Shown piece by piece: positions 6,980 to 13,086 of a stretch of 25,043 nt of DNA (positions are counted from its first letter, which is position 1; each line of letters opens with the position of its first letter). Origin of the DNA: a virus; IMG/VR virus record IMGVR_UViG_3300030103_001568, positions 34,283-59,325 of that record. One strand, written 5' to 3'. The notes under the pieces were generated by a model, which was not told where the DNA came from, ran no database searches, and saw only the letters and a program-made list of their open reading frames with translations. The position numbers and the translations under genes are program-made.

Positions 6980-7151
6980 GTTTTCTTCCCCAAAGTTCTT
7001 CAAAAATTTGTCTAGCTTTCTTTAGACTGTAGACTTCTACTTCAAATCCAAGCTTTCTCTCATAGCTTTTTTCATCTGTATTTAATCTATACCAATCACG
7101 AAAGTTTTGCTCATGTGATTTAGTCTCATCATAATGAAATTTAAACTCCAT
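6936..7151 (-). CDS. Hypothetical protein (71 aa)
   Basis: The protein begins MEFKFHYDETKSHEQNFRDW and ends in a basic, polar tail (EIHKQTLNSSRNS) that overlaps the exonuclease gene by 44 nt. The start at 7151 forms a TAATG junction with the upstream gene and has GGAG 9 nt upstream. It is preferred over 7166. No family is recognised; the aromatic/acid first half and basic second half would suit a small DNA- or protein-binding factor. It belongs to the recombination operon. Confidence 0.65.
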   Translation of the reverse strand: MEFKFHYDETKSHEQNFRDWYRLNTDEKSYERKLGFEVEVYSLKKARQIFEELWGRKLEIHKQTLNSSRNS

Positions 7152-7429
7152 TAGTTTATTCTCCATATGCCAAGACCATAAGAATTATCTTCTTGCAATA
7201 AAACAGTTTTAAATTTTACCCTTGCTGATGTTATAGGGTTACTGTTTATAGAGAAACGATAAAGTATTTGTCTCACCTTGGCTTTTTCATTATTAAGTTC
7301 TTTCTTAGAATTAAATGGGACTTCTATGTAGTCTCCTTTTTCCATACTATCTAGGGGTAAACTATATTTTCCTGGTCTGCCTCTAGTGTCCTTGTATGGA
7401 ACATTCTTCATTATTTTTATTTCATTCAT
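7151..7429 (-). CDS. Small putative DNA-binding protein with RGRP motif (92 aa)
   Basis: This is the first gene of the leftward recombination operon. It contains KDTRGRPGKYSLPLDSMEKG, in which RGRP is the core of AT-hook minor-groove binding motifs. A DYIEVPF strand and a C-terminal ARVKF...YGLGIWRI strand follow. The RGRPxKYPLDxMExGD-like layout recurs in small phage proteins near replication genes. DNA binding is inferred from the motif. ATG at 7429 has AGGAG with 8 nt spacing and lies about 33 nt downstream of the predicted start site of the promoter at 7469-7497. As the promoter-proximal product it may be the most abundant of the operon. Confidence 0.7.
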   Translation of the reverse strand: MNEIKIMKNVPYKDTRGRPGKYSLPLDSMEKGDYIEVPFNSKKELNNEKAKVRQILYRFSINSNPITSARVKFKTVLLQEDNSYGLGIWRIN

Positions 7430-7468
7430 ACATGCATCTCCTATGTGCGTATATTAATAGTTAATAAA

Positions 7469-7497
7469 ATGATAAAGACCTCCTTTACAAAAGTCAA
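7469..7497 (-). promoter_or_regulatory. Sigma70-type promoter for the leftward recombination operon
   Basis: On the minus strand TTGACT (7497-7492), a 17-nt spacer and TATCAT (7474-7469). It matches the consensus well and predicts a start near 7462, giving a leader of about 33 nt before the ATG at 7429. It overlaps a rightward promoter at 7484-7512. Confidence 0.75.
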
Positions 7498-7512
7498 TAC
7501 TTTATGTATTAT
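7484..7512 (+). promoter_or_regulatory. Sigma70-type rightward promoter, predicted leaderless start
   Basis: TTTACA (7484-7489), a 17-nt spacer and TATTAT (7507-7512). The predicted start falls at about 7519-7521, on or next to the ATG at 7521, and that ATG has no Shine-Dalgarno site. The -35 lies inside the spacer of the opposing leftward promoter and vice versa, so the two should exclude each other. Confidence 0.7.
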
Positions 7513-7520
7513 TTTTAGAT

Positions 7521-7775
7521 ATGGAAGAAACAAGATTATCAATAGCATTTTTAAATCAAGTTATTAGGGACATTGCAAGTTCAAATAATAAGATTAAAGC
7601 TGGGGCAGTAGACTTTATTCTTACAAAAGAATTTAACAATATGTTAAATGCCTACGAAATAGATAAGCCTAAGTTTCTATTAGCAATGAGTGAGTTACAG
7701 AAGTATCCAGATGAGTCTAGAATGAAAGTGGCAAACGAAATGTGCGAAATGTTTAAGAATAAATATACTAACTAG
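7521..7775 (+). CDS. Hypothetical protein (84 aa), probable leaderless first gene of replication operon
   Basis: A helical 84-residue protein starting MEETRLSIAFLNQVIRDIAS, with SSNNKIKAGAVDFIL in the middle and a basic C-terminus (MCEMFKNKYTN). No domain is recognised. The ATG has no ribosome-binding site but sits 8 nt after a good -10 element, so a leaderless transcript is predicted. It is divergent from the recombination operon and precedes the primase-helicase gene. A regulatory or replication-accessory role is plausible from position only. Its stop codon falls inside the first CTAGG-N5-CCTAG palindrome. Confidence 0.75.
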   Translation: MEETRLSIAFLNQVIRDIASSNNKIKAGAVDFILTKEFNNMLNAYEIDKPKFLLAMSELQKYPDESRMKVANEMCEMFKNKYTN

Positions 7776-7818
7776 GATATACCTAGATAGATATATATAA
7801 GGACTAGGTAATACCTAG
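7772..7818. promoter_or_regulatory. Two palindromic operator-like sites upstream of primase-helicase
   Basis: CTAGG-ATATA-CCTAG at 7772-7786 and CTAGGTAATACCTAG at 7804-7818 (the latter a perfect inverted repeat about its central base). Centres are 32 bp apart, about three helical turns, so both face the same side of the helix. Four related sites lie between the terminase genes (16896-17086). Binding by a phage regulator is inferred. Confidence 0.6.
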
Positions 7819-7841
7819 GAGTATAAAGGAGAAACAAAAAA

Positions 7842-9596
7842 ATGCAAACACAAAATAGAATTGAGAGTGAAAATATTTTGAGGGCAGTTCAATCTACTAA
7901 TCAAACATCAAGCTTAGAACAAGGACAATACAAAATAAAATGCCCAGAATGTTCTAGTCAAAGATCAAACAAAAACGACAGGTCCTTATCTGTAAAAATA
8001 GATAGTGACCATGTTGTTTATAATTGTCACCATTGTCTAATAGAGGGGGCAGTTTCACTTACGAAAAACTATAAACCGAGGATTACTAAGATGAAGGAGA
8101 CACCAAAAAATATTGTCATACCAAGCCCTGTCAGAGGGGAACAAGCAGAAAAATTTTTAATAGACAGGGGCATTGATATTGATATTGCAATAGATTCTGG
8201 TTGTATTCCTACAATAAAAAACAACCAACCTGTTTTAGCTTTTACTTTTAATGATGATGGTGCTGTTAAATACAGAGCAACAGAAGATAAAAAGTTCTGG
8301 TGGGAGGGCAATAGCCTTACTTTATGGGGCAAACAATACAAGAAAAAAGAAGTGCCTCACATGGAGAAAGTAATAATAATTACCGAAGGAGAGTTTGACA
8401 CACTAGCTATTAGAACTGCATTCAAAGATAGGTTTACTGTTGATTGTTTTTCAGTTCCAAATGGGGCATCTGCAAAAATATCAGAAGGTAAGATTGATCC
8501 AAAAGAAGATGGCAGGTTCAAATATGTTTGGAATGAGAAAGATAAGTTTGATGAAGCAGAAAGAATAATACTTGCAACAGACAATGATGATGCTGGTCTT
8601 GCCCTGAAAGAAGAATTAGCCAGGAGATTGTCTAGAGCTAAATGTTATTTTGTAGACTTTGAAGATTGTAAAGATGCTAATGAATACTTAATAGAAAAAG
8701 GAGACAGCAAACTTAGAGAACAGATAATAAATGCTGAACCTATGCCATTAAAATATCTTAATACCATTGAAGATTATGAAGATGAGCTAGAAAGTTTATA
8801 TCAGAATGGCAATCCAAGAGGGGTATCCACAGGATATAAAAGCCTTGATGATTTATTTACTTTGAAAGAGGGCAGTCTTGTTGTAGTTACAGGGCTTCCA
8901 AATATGGGTAAGTCAAACTTTGTTACACAGCTTACAGTAAATGTTGCTAAGAAGTATGGTTTAAAGACTTGTTTTTGTTCTTTTGAAATGCCACCAGCAT
9001 TACATTCAGCACAGCTTATGCAGATAATAAACGACAAACCCTTCTATGAATTAGAGGGCGGACACCCAAGAATTACAGAGCAAGAAAAACAAGAGTCTTT
9101 AGACTTCATTAAAGACCATTTCTTATTTATGGATTTCAAGATGGGGGCAGACATAGATACAATCCTGGAGTCAGCAGAGGCAAGTGTTCAGCGTATGGGT
9201 AGCAGAATACTTGTTGTTGATCCTTTCAACTTTATACAAAGACCTAATGATGGCATGGTTACAGACCAAGTATCTGAAATGCTAAACAAACTATTAGTCT
9301 TTGCTAAAGAAAAAGATGTATTAGTTTTCTTTGTTTGTCACCCAGCAAAACCAATGGATAGAAGTAAAAAGTTCGTGCCAACAGGCATGGATATATCTCA
9401 CAGTATGAACTTCTTTGCTAAGTGTGACTTGGGAATTACAGTTCACAGAGGAGAAGAAGCAGTTGAAATACATTGTTGGAAATCTAGGTATTATTGGCTT
9501 GGTAAACAGGGCGTGTGTAAAATGACTTATAATCCTGTTGCAGGAACATATGGAGAGTATGAAAAAATTGACAAAAAATACAACTTTAATTTCTAG
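7842..9596 (+). CDS. Bifunctional DNA primase-helicase (T7 gp4/Twinkle-like)
   Basis: A 584-residue protein with the expected order of domains. An N-terminal zinc-binding domain has C34-P-E-C37 and C62-H-H-C65. A Toprim primase follows, with EGEFD at 182-186 and DNDDAG around 247-252. After a linker (about 300-330) comes a RecA-like DnaB-family helicase with Walker A GLPNMGKSN (351-359) and Walker B RILVVDPF (D460). A conserved FFVCHPAKP segment (497-505) and late Arg/Lys residues complete it. It primes lagging strands and unwinds the fork as a hexamer. All catalytic motifs are intact, and length is near T7 gp4 (566). The ATG has AAAGGAG upstream with a rather long spacer. It follows two palindromic operator-like sites, suggesting regulated expression. 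Confidence 0.92.
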   Translation: MQTQNRIESENILRAVQSTNQTSSLEQGQYKIKCPECSSQRSNKNDRSLSVKIDSDHVVYNCHHCLIEGAVSLTKNYKPRITKMKETPKNIVIPSPVRGEQAEKFLIDRGIDIDIAIDSGCIPTIKNNQPVLAFTFNDDGAVKYRATEDKKFWWEGNSLTLWGKQYKKKEVPHMEKVIIITEGEFDTLAIRTAFKDRFTVDCFSVPNGASAKISEGKIDPKEDGRFKYVWNEKDKFDEAERIILATDNDDAGLALKEELARRLSRAKCYFVDFEDCKDANEYLIEKGDSKLREQIINAEPMPLKYLNTIEDYEDELESLYQNGNPRGVSTGYKSLDDLFTLKEGSLVVVTGLPNMGKSNFVTQLTVNVAKKYGLKTCFCSFEMPPALHSAQLMQIINDKPFYELEGGHPRITEQEKQESLDFIKDHFLFMDFKMGADIDTILESAEASVQRMGSRILVVDPFNFIQRPNDGMVTDQVSEMLNKLLVFAKEKDVLVFFVCHPAKPMDRSKKFVPTGMDISHSMNFFAKCDLGITVHRGEEAVEIHCWKSRYYWLGKQGVCKMTYNPVAGTYGEYEKIDKKYNFNF

Positions 9597-10083
9597 TTTA
9601 AAAGTTAATGACATAGGAAGTCAGAAGCTACATGAAAGACATGAAGTAGCTGTCGTCAGTATCAATAATTCTAGAATGGGAAGGGCGATAGTCTTAGACC
9701 AACACCTTATAGACCGACTGTATAAACAAAAATATATAGATGAACAAGAACACTTGGTAGCCGACAGATACTTAAATATGATAGCTAAGTCTATATCGAC
9801 AAGCTCAGTTTGTATGATGTTGCAAAAAGGTTTCTCACCGACTGCCTACACTTATACTGTGCCACGATCAGTTATGTTGGTAGGAGTGCAAAGAAAATTA
9901 AGAAAAGATATAGGGAATAAACAAGAAAGAATATTCTGGAAAATTATGATAAATAATCCCAAGCATATATCAGAAGATATTTTGGAATTAATAAAAGATG
10001 CTTGTGAAAGTTTACAAGCTTATTGGTATGTAGGAGTTAATTCTCCTGTTTCTTTGCTTGAACAAGCAATCCAAGACCACTAG
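9550..10083 (+). CDS. Hypothetical protein (177 aa) downstream of primase-helicase
   Basis: The middle segment LDQHLIDRLYKQKYIDEQEH, followed by LVADRYLNMIA, resembles a helical pattern seen in small phage or prophage DNA-binding proteins (start-Leu-Tyr-x-x-Ile-x-x-x-Gln-x-x-Ala-x-x-Tyr). The C-terminus ILELIKDACESLQAYW is helical. Function is unknown; a replication or regulatory role is inferred from its overlap (47 nt) with the primase-helicase gene. Start candidates are ATG 9550 (AGGA, 4 nt spacing) and ATG 9559 (GGAG, 3 nt spacing); a TTG at 9538 is less likely. It ends convergently, overlapping the ribbon-helix-helix gene by 47 nt. Confidence 0.65.
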   Translation: MESMKKLTKNTTLISSLKVNDIGSQKLHERHEVAVVSINNSRMGRAIVLDQHLIDRLYKQKYIDEQEHLVADRYLNMIAKSISTSSVCMMLQKGFSPTAYTYTVPRSVMLVGVQRKLRKDIGNKQERIFWKIMINNPKHISEDILELIKDACESLQAYWYVGVNSPVSLLEQAIQDH

Positions 10084-10249
10084 GTTTTTCATCTAGTGTT
10101 ATATTGTTTTCTTTAGCTGTCTTGTTAATCATATAGATAATCTGTTTGTTAAGACTTCTGCTTTCGCTTTCTGCAAGTTTATGAGCTAACTCATAAGTCT
10201 TTTCATCACATCTAATGAATAAGCTCTTGTTGTTTGTAATCTTCTTCAT
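10037..10249 (-). CDS. Ribbon-helix-helix (Arc/CopG-like) DNA-binding protein
   Basis: A 70-residue protein. KSLFIRCDEKTYELAHKLAE is a strand with alternating residues followed by helix A, and SRSLNKQIIYMINKTAKE is the turn plus helix B of a ribbon-helix-helix fold. Such proteins dimerise and insert the antiparallel ribbon into the major groove at inverted or tandem repeats. This one is a candidate reader of the CTAGG palindromes or of the 9-bp iterons (inference). It starts inside the preceding gene (38 nt overlap) and its 3' end overlaps the convergent rightward gene. Confidence 0.7.
   Translation of the reverse strand: MKKITNNKSLFIRCDEKTYELAHKLAESESRSLNKQIIYMINKTAKENNITLDEKPSGLGLLVQAKKQEN
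10078..10098 (+). other. Small inverted repeat at convergent gene ends
   Basis: CACTAG (10078-10083) pairs with CTAGTG (10093-10098) across a 9-nt loop. It directly follows the rightward gene stop and is trailed by a T-rich but interrupted stretch. It might slow rightward transcription; it is a poor intrinsic terminator. Confidence 0.3.
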
Positions 10250-10514
10250 CTGGTATAACTAATCCTATCATTATCATTTCTCCACCATGCTCAAAATAAT
10301 GTTTATGAGTAAGCTGGTCTACTGCACTAGCTAAAAGGTGTTCGTTAGCAAATCTCGGTTCGTTTAATAAGCTTATTGCCCAAGCCAGAGCATCTTCAAA
10401 AGTCTCATGTTCCCACACAAAGTTTCTCCAAAGACCAACGCTTTCTCCTTTACTACCTATATATTCTTCATTCTTAGTTATAATATAAGTGTGTCTAACT
10501 ACTGCATATTTCAT
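10212..10514 (-). CDS. Hypothetical protein (100 aa), predicted leaderless
   Basis: The protein starts MKYAVVRHTYIITKNEEYIG and contains WEHETFEDALAWAISLLN and HKHYFEHGGEMIMIGLVIP. The mixed strand-helix-strand pattern suggests one small globular domain, but the family is not recognised. The ATG at 10514 has no Shine-Dalgarno site and lies 7 nt from a good -10 box, so its mRNA should be leaderless. It is cotranscribed with the ribbon-helix-helix gene, which starts within its last 38 nt. Confidence 0.7.
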   Translation of the reverse strand: MKYAVVRHTYIITKNEEYIGSKGESVGLWRNFVWEHETFEDALAWAISLLNEPRFANEHLLASAVDQLTHKHYFEHGGEMIMIGLVIPDEEDYKQQELIH

Positions 10515-10521
10515 ATGGTAA

Positions 10522-10549
10522 ATGATAGCATAGTGTTATCTTTATGCAA
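10522..10549 (-). promoter_or_regulatory. Sigma70-type promoter with leaderless geometry
   Basis: On the minus strand TTGCAT (10549-10544), a 16-nt spacer and TATCAT (10527-10522), then 7 nt to the ATG at 10514. The -10 hexamer is identical to that of the recombination operon promoter. The transcript start should coincide with the first codon. Confidence 0.65.
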
Positions 10550-10812
10550 AACAGAAGCAGGGGAGAAGAAAGGAGTAAATTAATTCCCCCCACAACTGAA
10601 AGCTAGTTTTTTATTGGTTTGAGACTTTGAAACTAGCAAAACAGTTGCCTCGCAATGTTGTGTTTTGTTATTTATCGACATTGAAACACCCACGCAATGA
10701 GAAAAAATCAGTCTAGATACTTACACTTTTAAAGTCGTCCAACAGTCAGTATCAATACTGTTGGGGAGACTACAAAGCATTCTAATCTACTGACAACTTA
10801 ATGCCTTCAATC
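10550..10812. other. Gene-free stretch with several inverted repeats (structured RNA or cruciform candidate)
   Basis: No credible ORF. It holds a bipartite hairpin: CAACTG (10593-10598) and GCTAGTTT (10602-10609) pair with AAACTAGC (10630-10637) and CAGTTG (10642-10647). A second repeat is CAATGT (10653-10658)/ACATTG (10678-10683), or alternatively GTGTTT (10660-10665)/AAACAC (10684-10689). The third is an 8-bp stem CCAACAGT (10739-10746)/ACTGTTGG (10757-10764) with a 10-nt loop; inside it is the perfect palindrome CAGTATCAATACTG. CGCAATG occurs twice (10651-10657, 10693-10699). None of the hairpins has a terminator-like T tract. A non-coding RNA, an operon 3' end or an origin element are all possible. 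Confidence 0.5.
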
Positions 10813-11064
10813 TCATGCTTCTCCTGTTACACACTTTCTCATGTGTGCTTTACTAAATTTAAAGTTTTTGTATTCAAAATCTTCCAGGCATTCAAGACAA
10901 GAATATCCTGTTTCATACATCTCAACCCAACCCTTGTTCTCGTATTCACCATTGATGAAGTGTATAAAAATATATCTTCCTACCACGCCAAACTCTTTAA
11001 AGTCTTTGTTTTCTAAAAACATACCCCTGTTGCCAAAATATTGAATTATGTCTGCTTTACTCAT
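10813..11064 (-). CDS. Small protein with possible C2HC zinc site (83 aa)
   Basis: Last gene of the leftward mini-gene operon. Residues C56-x2-C59 and H74-x3-C78 (YSCLECLEDFEYKNFKFSKA, then HMRKC) could ligate zinc. The first half has an aromatic/glycine-rich strand pattern (GVVGRYIFIHFINGEYENKG). Function unknown. ATG at 11064 has AGGAGG with about 6 nt spacing inside the last codons of the upstream gene. That upstream gene therefore ends KEVSDE. Confidence 0.65.
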   Translation of the reverse strand: MSKADIIQYFGNRGMFLENKDFKEFGVVGRYIFIHFINGEYENKGWVEMYETGYSCLECLEDFEYKNFKFSKAHMRKCVTGEA

Positions 11065-11350
11065 CACTTACCTCCTTTAATGCTTTTAAATTTTTTAAAA
11101 ATTCTTCTTCTGGACTGATCCAAGAGTTATATTTTTCTTTAACAAAATCTTTCAGTTCTTTTTCTTTATCTTCTTGATTTAGTTCTGAAACAAATTTTTT
11201 AGCTAGATAACTAATAACAGCAGACCTTGACTTAAACTTTAATAATTTTTGCAAAGAACAAAGCATCTCGTTTGTTGTAAAAGGAACAGATAAATTAGCC
11301 CCAAACCTACCATGCTTTTCTAATAAAGTTAGTTTTTTCTTCTTACTCAT
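11057..11350 (-). CDS. Putative ribbon-helix-helix-like regulator (97 aa)
   Basis: After a lysine-rich start (MSKKKKLTLLEKHGRFGA) the segment NLSVPFTTNEMLCSLQKLLK and the following FKSRSAVISYLAKKFV have the strand-helix-turn-helix spacing of MetJ/Arc-type proteins. An acidic helical tail ending KEVSDE follows. DNA binding is probable but not certain. The start at 11350, the second of two tandem ATGs, has GGAGG at 6 nt. The SD and tandem ATGs encode the EEEYDE end of the upstream gene. Confidence 0.6.
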   Translation of the reverse strand: MSKKKKLTLLEKHGRFGANLSVPFTTNEMLCSLQKLLKFKSRSAVISYLAKKFVSELNQEDKEKELKDFVKEKYNSWISPEEEFLKNLKALKEVSDE

Positions 11351-11549
11351 CATATTCCTCCTCAATCTTTAAATCTTCTACAGGGTAGCCCATGTATCTT
11401 AATTGCTTTATAACTCTTGCTTTGCTTTGGTCAGATAACTCATGCCAAAAGTCATTCGTAATCCATTGGATAACTTCTTCTAATCTTTCATTAGTATCAA
11501 AGTTTTCAAACATAATTCTTTCCTCTGATTTATGTATTAATATTGACAT
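11343..11549 (-). CDS. Hypothetical acidic protein (68 aa)
   Basis: The protein reads MSILIHKSEERIMFENFDTN at its start, then a helix with two Trp (EEVIQWITNDFWHELSDQSK) and a segment RVIKQLRYMGYPVEDL before the acidic end EEEYDE. No domain is recognised. ATG at 11549 has GGAGG 6 nt upstream within the previous gene's last codons (YGGK). An internal ATG after AGAGGA would give a 56-residue form. Confidence 0.6.
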   Translation of the reverse strand: MSILIHKSEERIMFENFDTNERLEEVIQWITNDFWHELSDQSKARVIKQLRYMGYPVEDLKIEEEYDE

Positions 11550-11749
11550 CATTTACCTCCATAAAGTTTTATAAGAGTGTCTTGATCTAAAGATTTTTTT
11601 AAATCAACTATATTGTCTATCGCTTTTGTAATCTGTTTGCTTATATGTTCTAAGTCTTTATTTAATTCTTTTGTGCTTTCAAAATTATCATCTTGTAAAC
11701 AAGCAACAGATATTTCAGCTTCTCTAAGCAGTTTTAATACTTCATTCAT
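11549..11749 (-). CDS. Small helical protein (66 aa)
   Basis: The protein starts MNEVLKLLREAEISVACLQD and shows heptad-like Leu/Ile spacing through LNKDLEHISKQITKAIDNIV, suggesting a two-helix coiled coil. No family known. ATG at 11749 has GGAGG with 6 nt spacing, inside the last codons of the zinc-ribbon gene (EEVIDE). It is similar in size and helical character, but not clearly in sequence, to the genes at 11887 and 12080. Confidence 0.6.
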   Translation of the reverse strand: MNEVLKLLREAEISVACLQDDNFESTKELNKDLEHISKQITKAIDNIVDLKKSLDQDTLIKLYGGK

Positions 11750-11894
11750 CAATCACCTCCTCATAACAAACACCACAAAGCATTTTATCAAAAGTCACTT
11801 CATCAAAATCTTTATAACCTTTATCTTCATAATTGTTTTTATCTGTTATGTATTCAGCTTTATAGCCACACCTATTACAACAACCTCTACTCAT
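11742..11894 (-). CDS. Zinc-ribbon mini-protein (50 aa)
   Basis: The ORF begins MSRGCCNRCGYKAEYIT and ends MLCGVCYEEVIDE. C6-x2-C9-G and C40-G-x-C43 form a classical two-knuckle zinc ribbon, with a short acidic insert between. Such domains mediate protein or nucleic-acid contacts; phage examples can target host RNA polymerase, but the target here is unknown. ATG at 11894 (second of tandem ATGs) has GGAGG at 6 nt. The gene fills what would otherwise be a gap between 11752 and 11887 and overlaps both neighbours by 8 nt. Confidence 0.7.
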   Translation of the reverse strand: MSRGCCNRCGYKAEYITDKNNYEDKGYKDFDEVTFDKMLCGVCYEEVIDE

Positions 11895-12093
11895 CATTCA
11901 CCTCCTCTTCTTCATATCTGAATCTGTGCAAAGTTTCTTTTTGTATGGTTAGTCTGTTTATTACACTATCTAGAATGCTTTTATCTCTTGTCCTGTTTTT
12001 AGAAAGTAACCCATCTTTTTTTATAATTTTCAAGACATCTACTAACACTTCAAGATTATTTTCAGCTTCTCTTGTTGCTCTAAAAATATCCAT
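11887..12093 (-). CDS. Small helical protein (68 aa)
   Basis: The protein starts MDIFRATREAENNLEVLVDV, continues as amphipathic helices with a basic centre (SKNRTRDKSILDSVINRL), and ends EEEEVNDE. No family recognised. It has a strong Shine-Dalgarno site (AAAGGAGGTGA) ahead of tandem ATGs at 12096/12093. The acidic ending is encoded by the next gene's SD/start cassette. Confidence 0.6.
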   Translation of the reverse strand: MDIFRATREAENNLEVLVDVLKIIKKDGLLSKNRTRDKSILDSVINRLTIQKETLHRFRYEEEEVNDE

Positions 12094-12289
12094 CATTCAC
12101 CTCCTTTAATTTTTTACTATGTTGTCGCCAATATGAAATAAAGTTTTCTAGTGTTTCTAGATGTTCTTCAATCTTGGTATCTTCTTTTATGTTGTAATGA
12201 ACTCTATCAGCAAATATATTATCAATTTCTGTATAGGCTCTTTCTAACTTCTGTAAATCATCTATTAAGAAATTTTTTAATCTACTCAT
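12080..12289 (-). CDS. Small helical protein (69 aa)
   Basis: The protein starts MSRLKNFLIDDLQKLERAYT, is helical throughout (IEEHLETLENFISYWRQHSK) and ends KEVNDGYF. ATG at 12289 overlaps the upstream stop (AATGAGTAG); the ribosome site is a modest AAAGG. Function unknown. It overlaps the next gene by 14 nt. Confidence 0.6.
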   Translation of the reverse strand: MSRLKNFLIDDLQKLERAYTEIDNIFADRVHYNIKEDTKIEEHLETLENFISYWRQHSKKLKEVNDGYF

Positions 12290-12491
12290 TGTTTTTAACC
12301 TTTTCAATTTCATTACCAACCTTTTCACAACAAGACATGCAAAACCAATCACATAAATCTATATTTGTGTTATTGGCTTCCCATTGTTCAATTGTTTCCT
12401 CTGAACATTCTAATATTTCAACAATATCCATAATCATATTTTCATACTCATCTTTCGTATTACATACATTACAAATTCTTATATCGCTCAT
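12282..12491 (-). CDS. Zinc-ribbon mini-protein (69 aa)
   Basis: The protein starts MSDIRICNVCNTKDEYENMI; the second cysteine knuckle lies in DLCDWFCMSCCEKVG. CNVC plus the C..FCMSCC cluster indicates a zinc ribbon with an unusually long acidic-helical insert (MDIVEILECSEETIEQW). ATG at 12491 with GGAGGTGAAGAG upstream is chosen over 12566. Its SD encodes the VEVKR end of the upstream gene. Molecular target unknown. Confidence 0.65.
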   Translation of the reverse strand: MSDIRICNVCNTKDEYENMIMDIVEILECSEETIEQWEANNTNIDLCDWFCMSCCEKVGNEIEKVKNNE

Positions 12492-12763
12492 CTCTTCACC
12501 TCCACTACATGTTCTGCCAGAGTTTTTACACTCCAACCAACTCCAATAGTCCAACCTTCGTCCCATAAATCAAACTCTTTAGGCTCATTAATCGCTAGAT
12601 AAATGCCCCTCAAAAAAGCATAATTTAAGTCCTTTGCACTACCATTAAAACTGTCTCCTTTGTTGTGAATAAACTTCCACAAAGTTTCATCATATGAATC
12701 AGCTTTTATAATTAAGTCTTGTGCTTTTTCATATACAGATTCGCTTACAATTTTCCAAGTCAT
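12488..12763 (-). CDS. Hypothetical protein (91 aa)
   Basis: The protein starts MTWKIVSESVYEKAQDLIIK, with an acidic-aromatic middle (FNGSAKDLNYAFLRGIYLA) and a Trp-rich stretch (FDLWDEGWTIGVGWSVKTLA). No domain recognised. The ATG forms an ATGA overlap with the stop of the DUF2958-like gene and has GGAGGG upstream, so the two are coupled. Confidence 0.65.
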   Translation of the reverse strand: MTWKIVSESVYEKAQDLIIKADSYDETLWKFIHNKGDSFNGSAKDLNYAFLRGIYLAINEPKEFDLWDEGWTIGVGWSVKTLAEHVVEVKR

Positions 12764-13077
12764 AGTCCCTCCCTTGTTTCATCAAGATACTTAACAACAC
12801 TTTTTTCAGGTGTCCAATGTATATCCCTTTCAATCTTCATGCCTAAAGGTAGCTCAATGCTTTCTAATTCATCAAGCCCCACATAGCCCAGCTCTGGAAA
12901 GCCCAAACCTAAATCACATAAACCATATAACAAACCATTACTTTCGTTATACTCTGATATTAACCAAGTGGCAGAACCAACAGGATTAAAGAGCTTCAAG
13001 TAAGGCAACCGATCTTCTGGCTTACGCTTTTTGTTGCTATCCAACAATCTTTTTATTTCTTTAGTAATAAGTTTCAT
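12760..13077 (-). CDS. DUF2958-family protein
   Basis: A 105-residue protein beginning MKLITKEIKRLLDSNKKR, with a FNPVGSATWLISEYNESNG core, LLYGLCDLG and ELGYVGLDELESIELPLGMK-IERDIHW. This order matches DUF2958, a small domain of unknown function common on plasmids, integrative elements and phages. It is complete for the family. A ribosome site (GGAGG, revcomp of 13080-13084) lies just upstream of the ATG, immediately after the previous gene. Confidence 0.8.
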   Translation of the reverse strand: MKLITKEIKRLLDSNKKRKPEDRLPYLKLFNPVGSATWLISEYNESNGLLYGLCDLGLGFPELGYVGLDELESIELPLGMKIERDIHWTPEKSVVKYLDETREGL

Positions 13078-13086
13078 AATTCCTCC

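Noticed and set aside
10739-10764. Hairpin as an intrinsic terminator of the mini-gene operon
   Set aside because: The stem is good, but neither strand shows a run of T after it; kept only as a structure.
10550-10812. tRNA or tmRNA in the structured gap
   Set aside because: No T-loop GGTTCNA-like element, no anticodon arm of the right size and no CCA-compatible acceptor stem found.
12151-12549. 132-codon rightward ORF opposite the mini-gene operon
   Set aside because: It lies antisense to three well-supported genes with SD sites and paired cysteines; its hydrophobic Ser/Leu-rich composition is what reversed acidic-helical genes produce.
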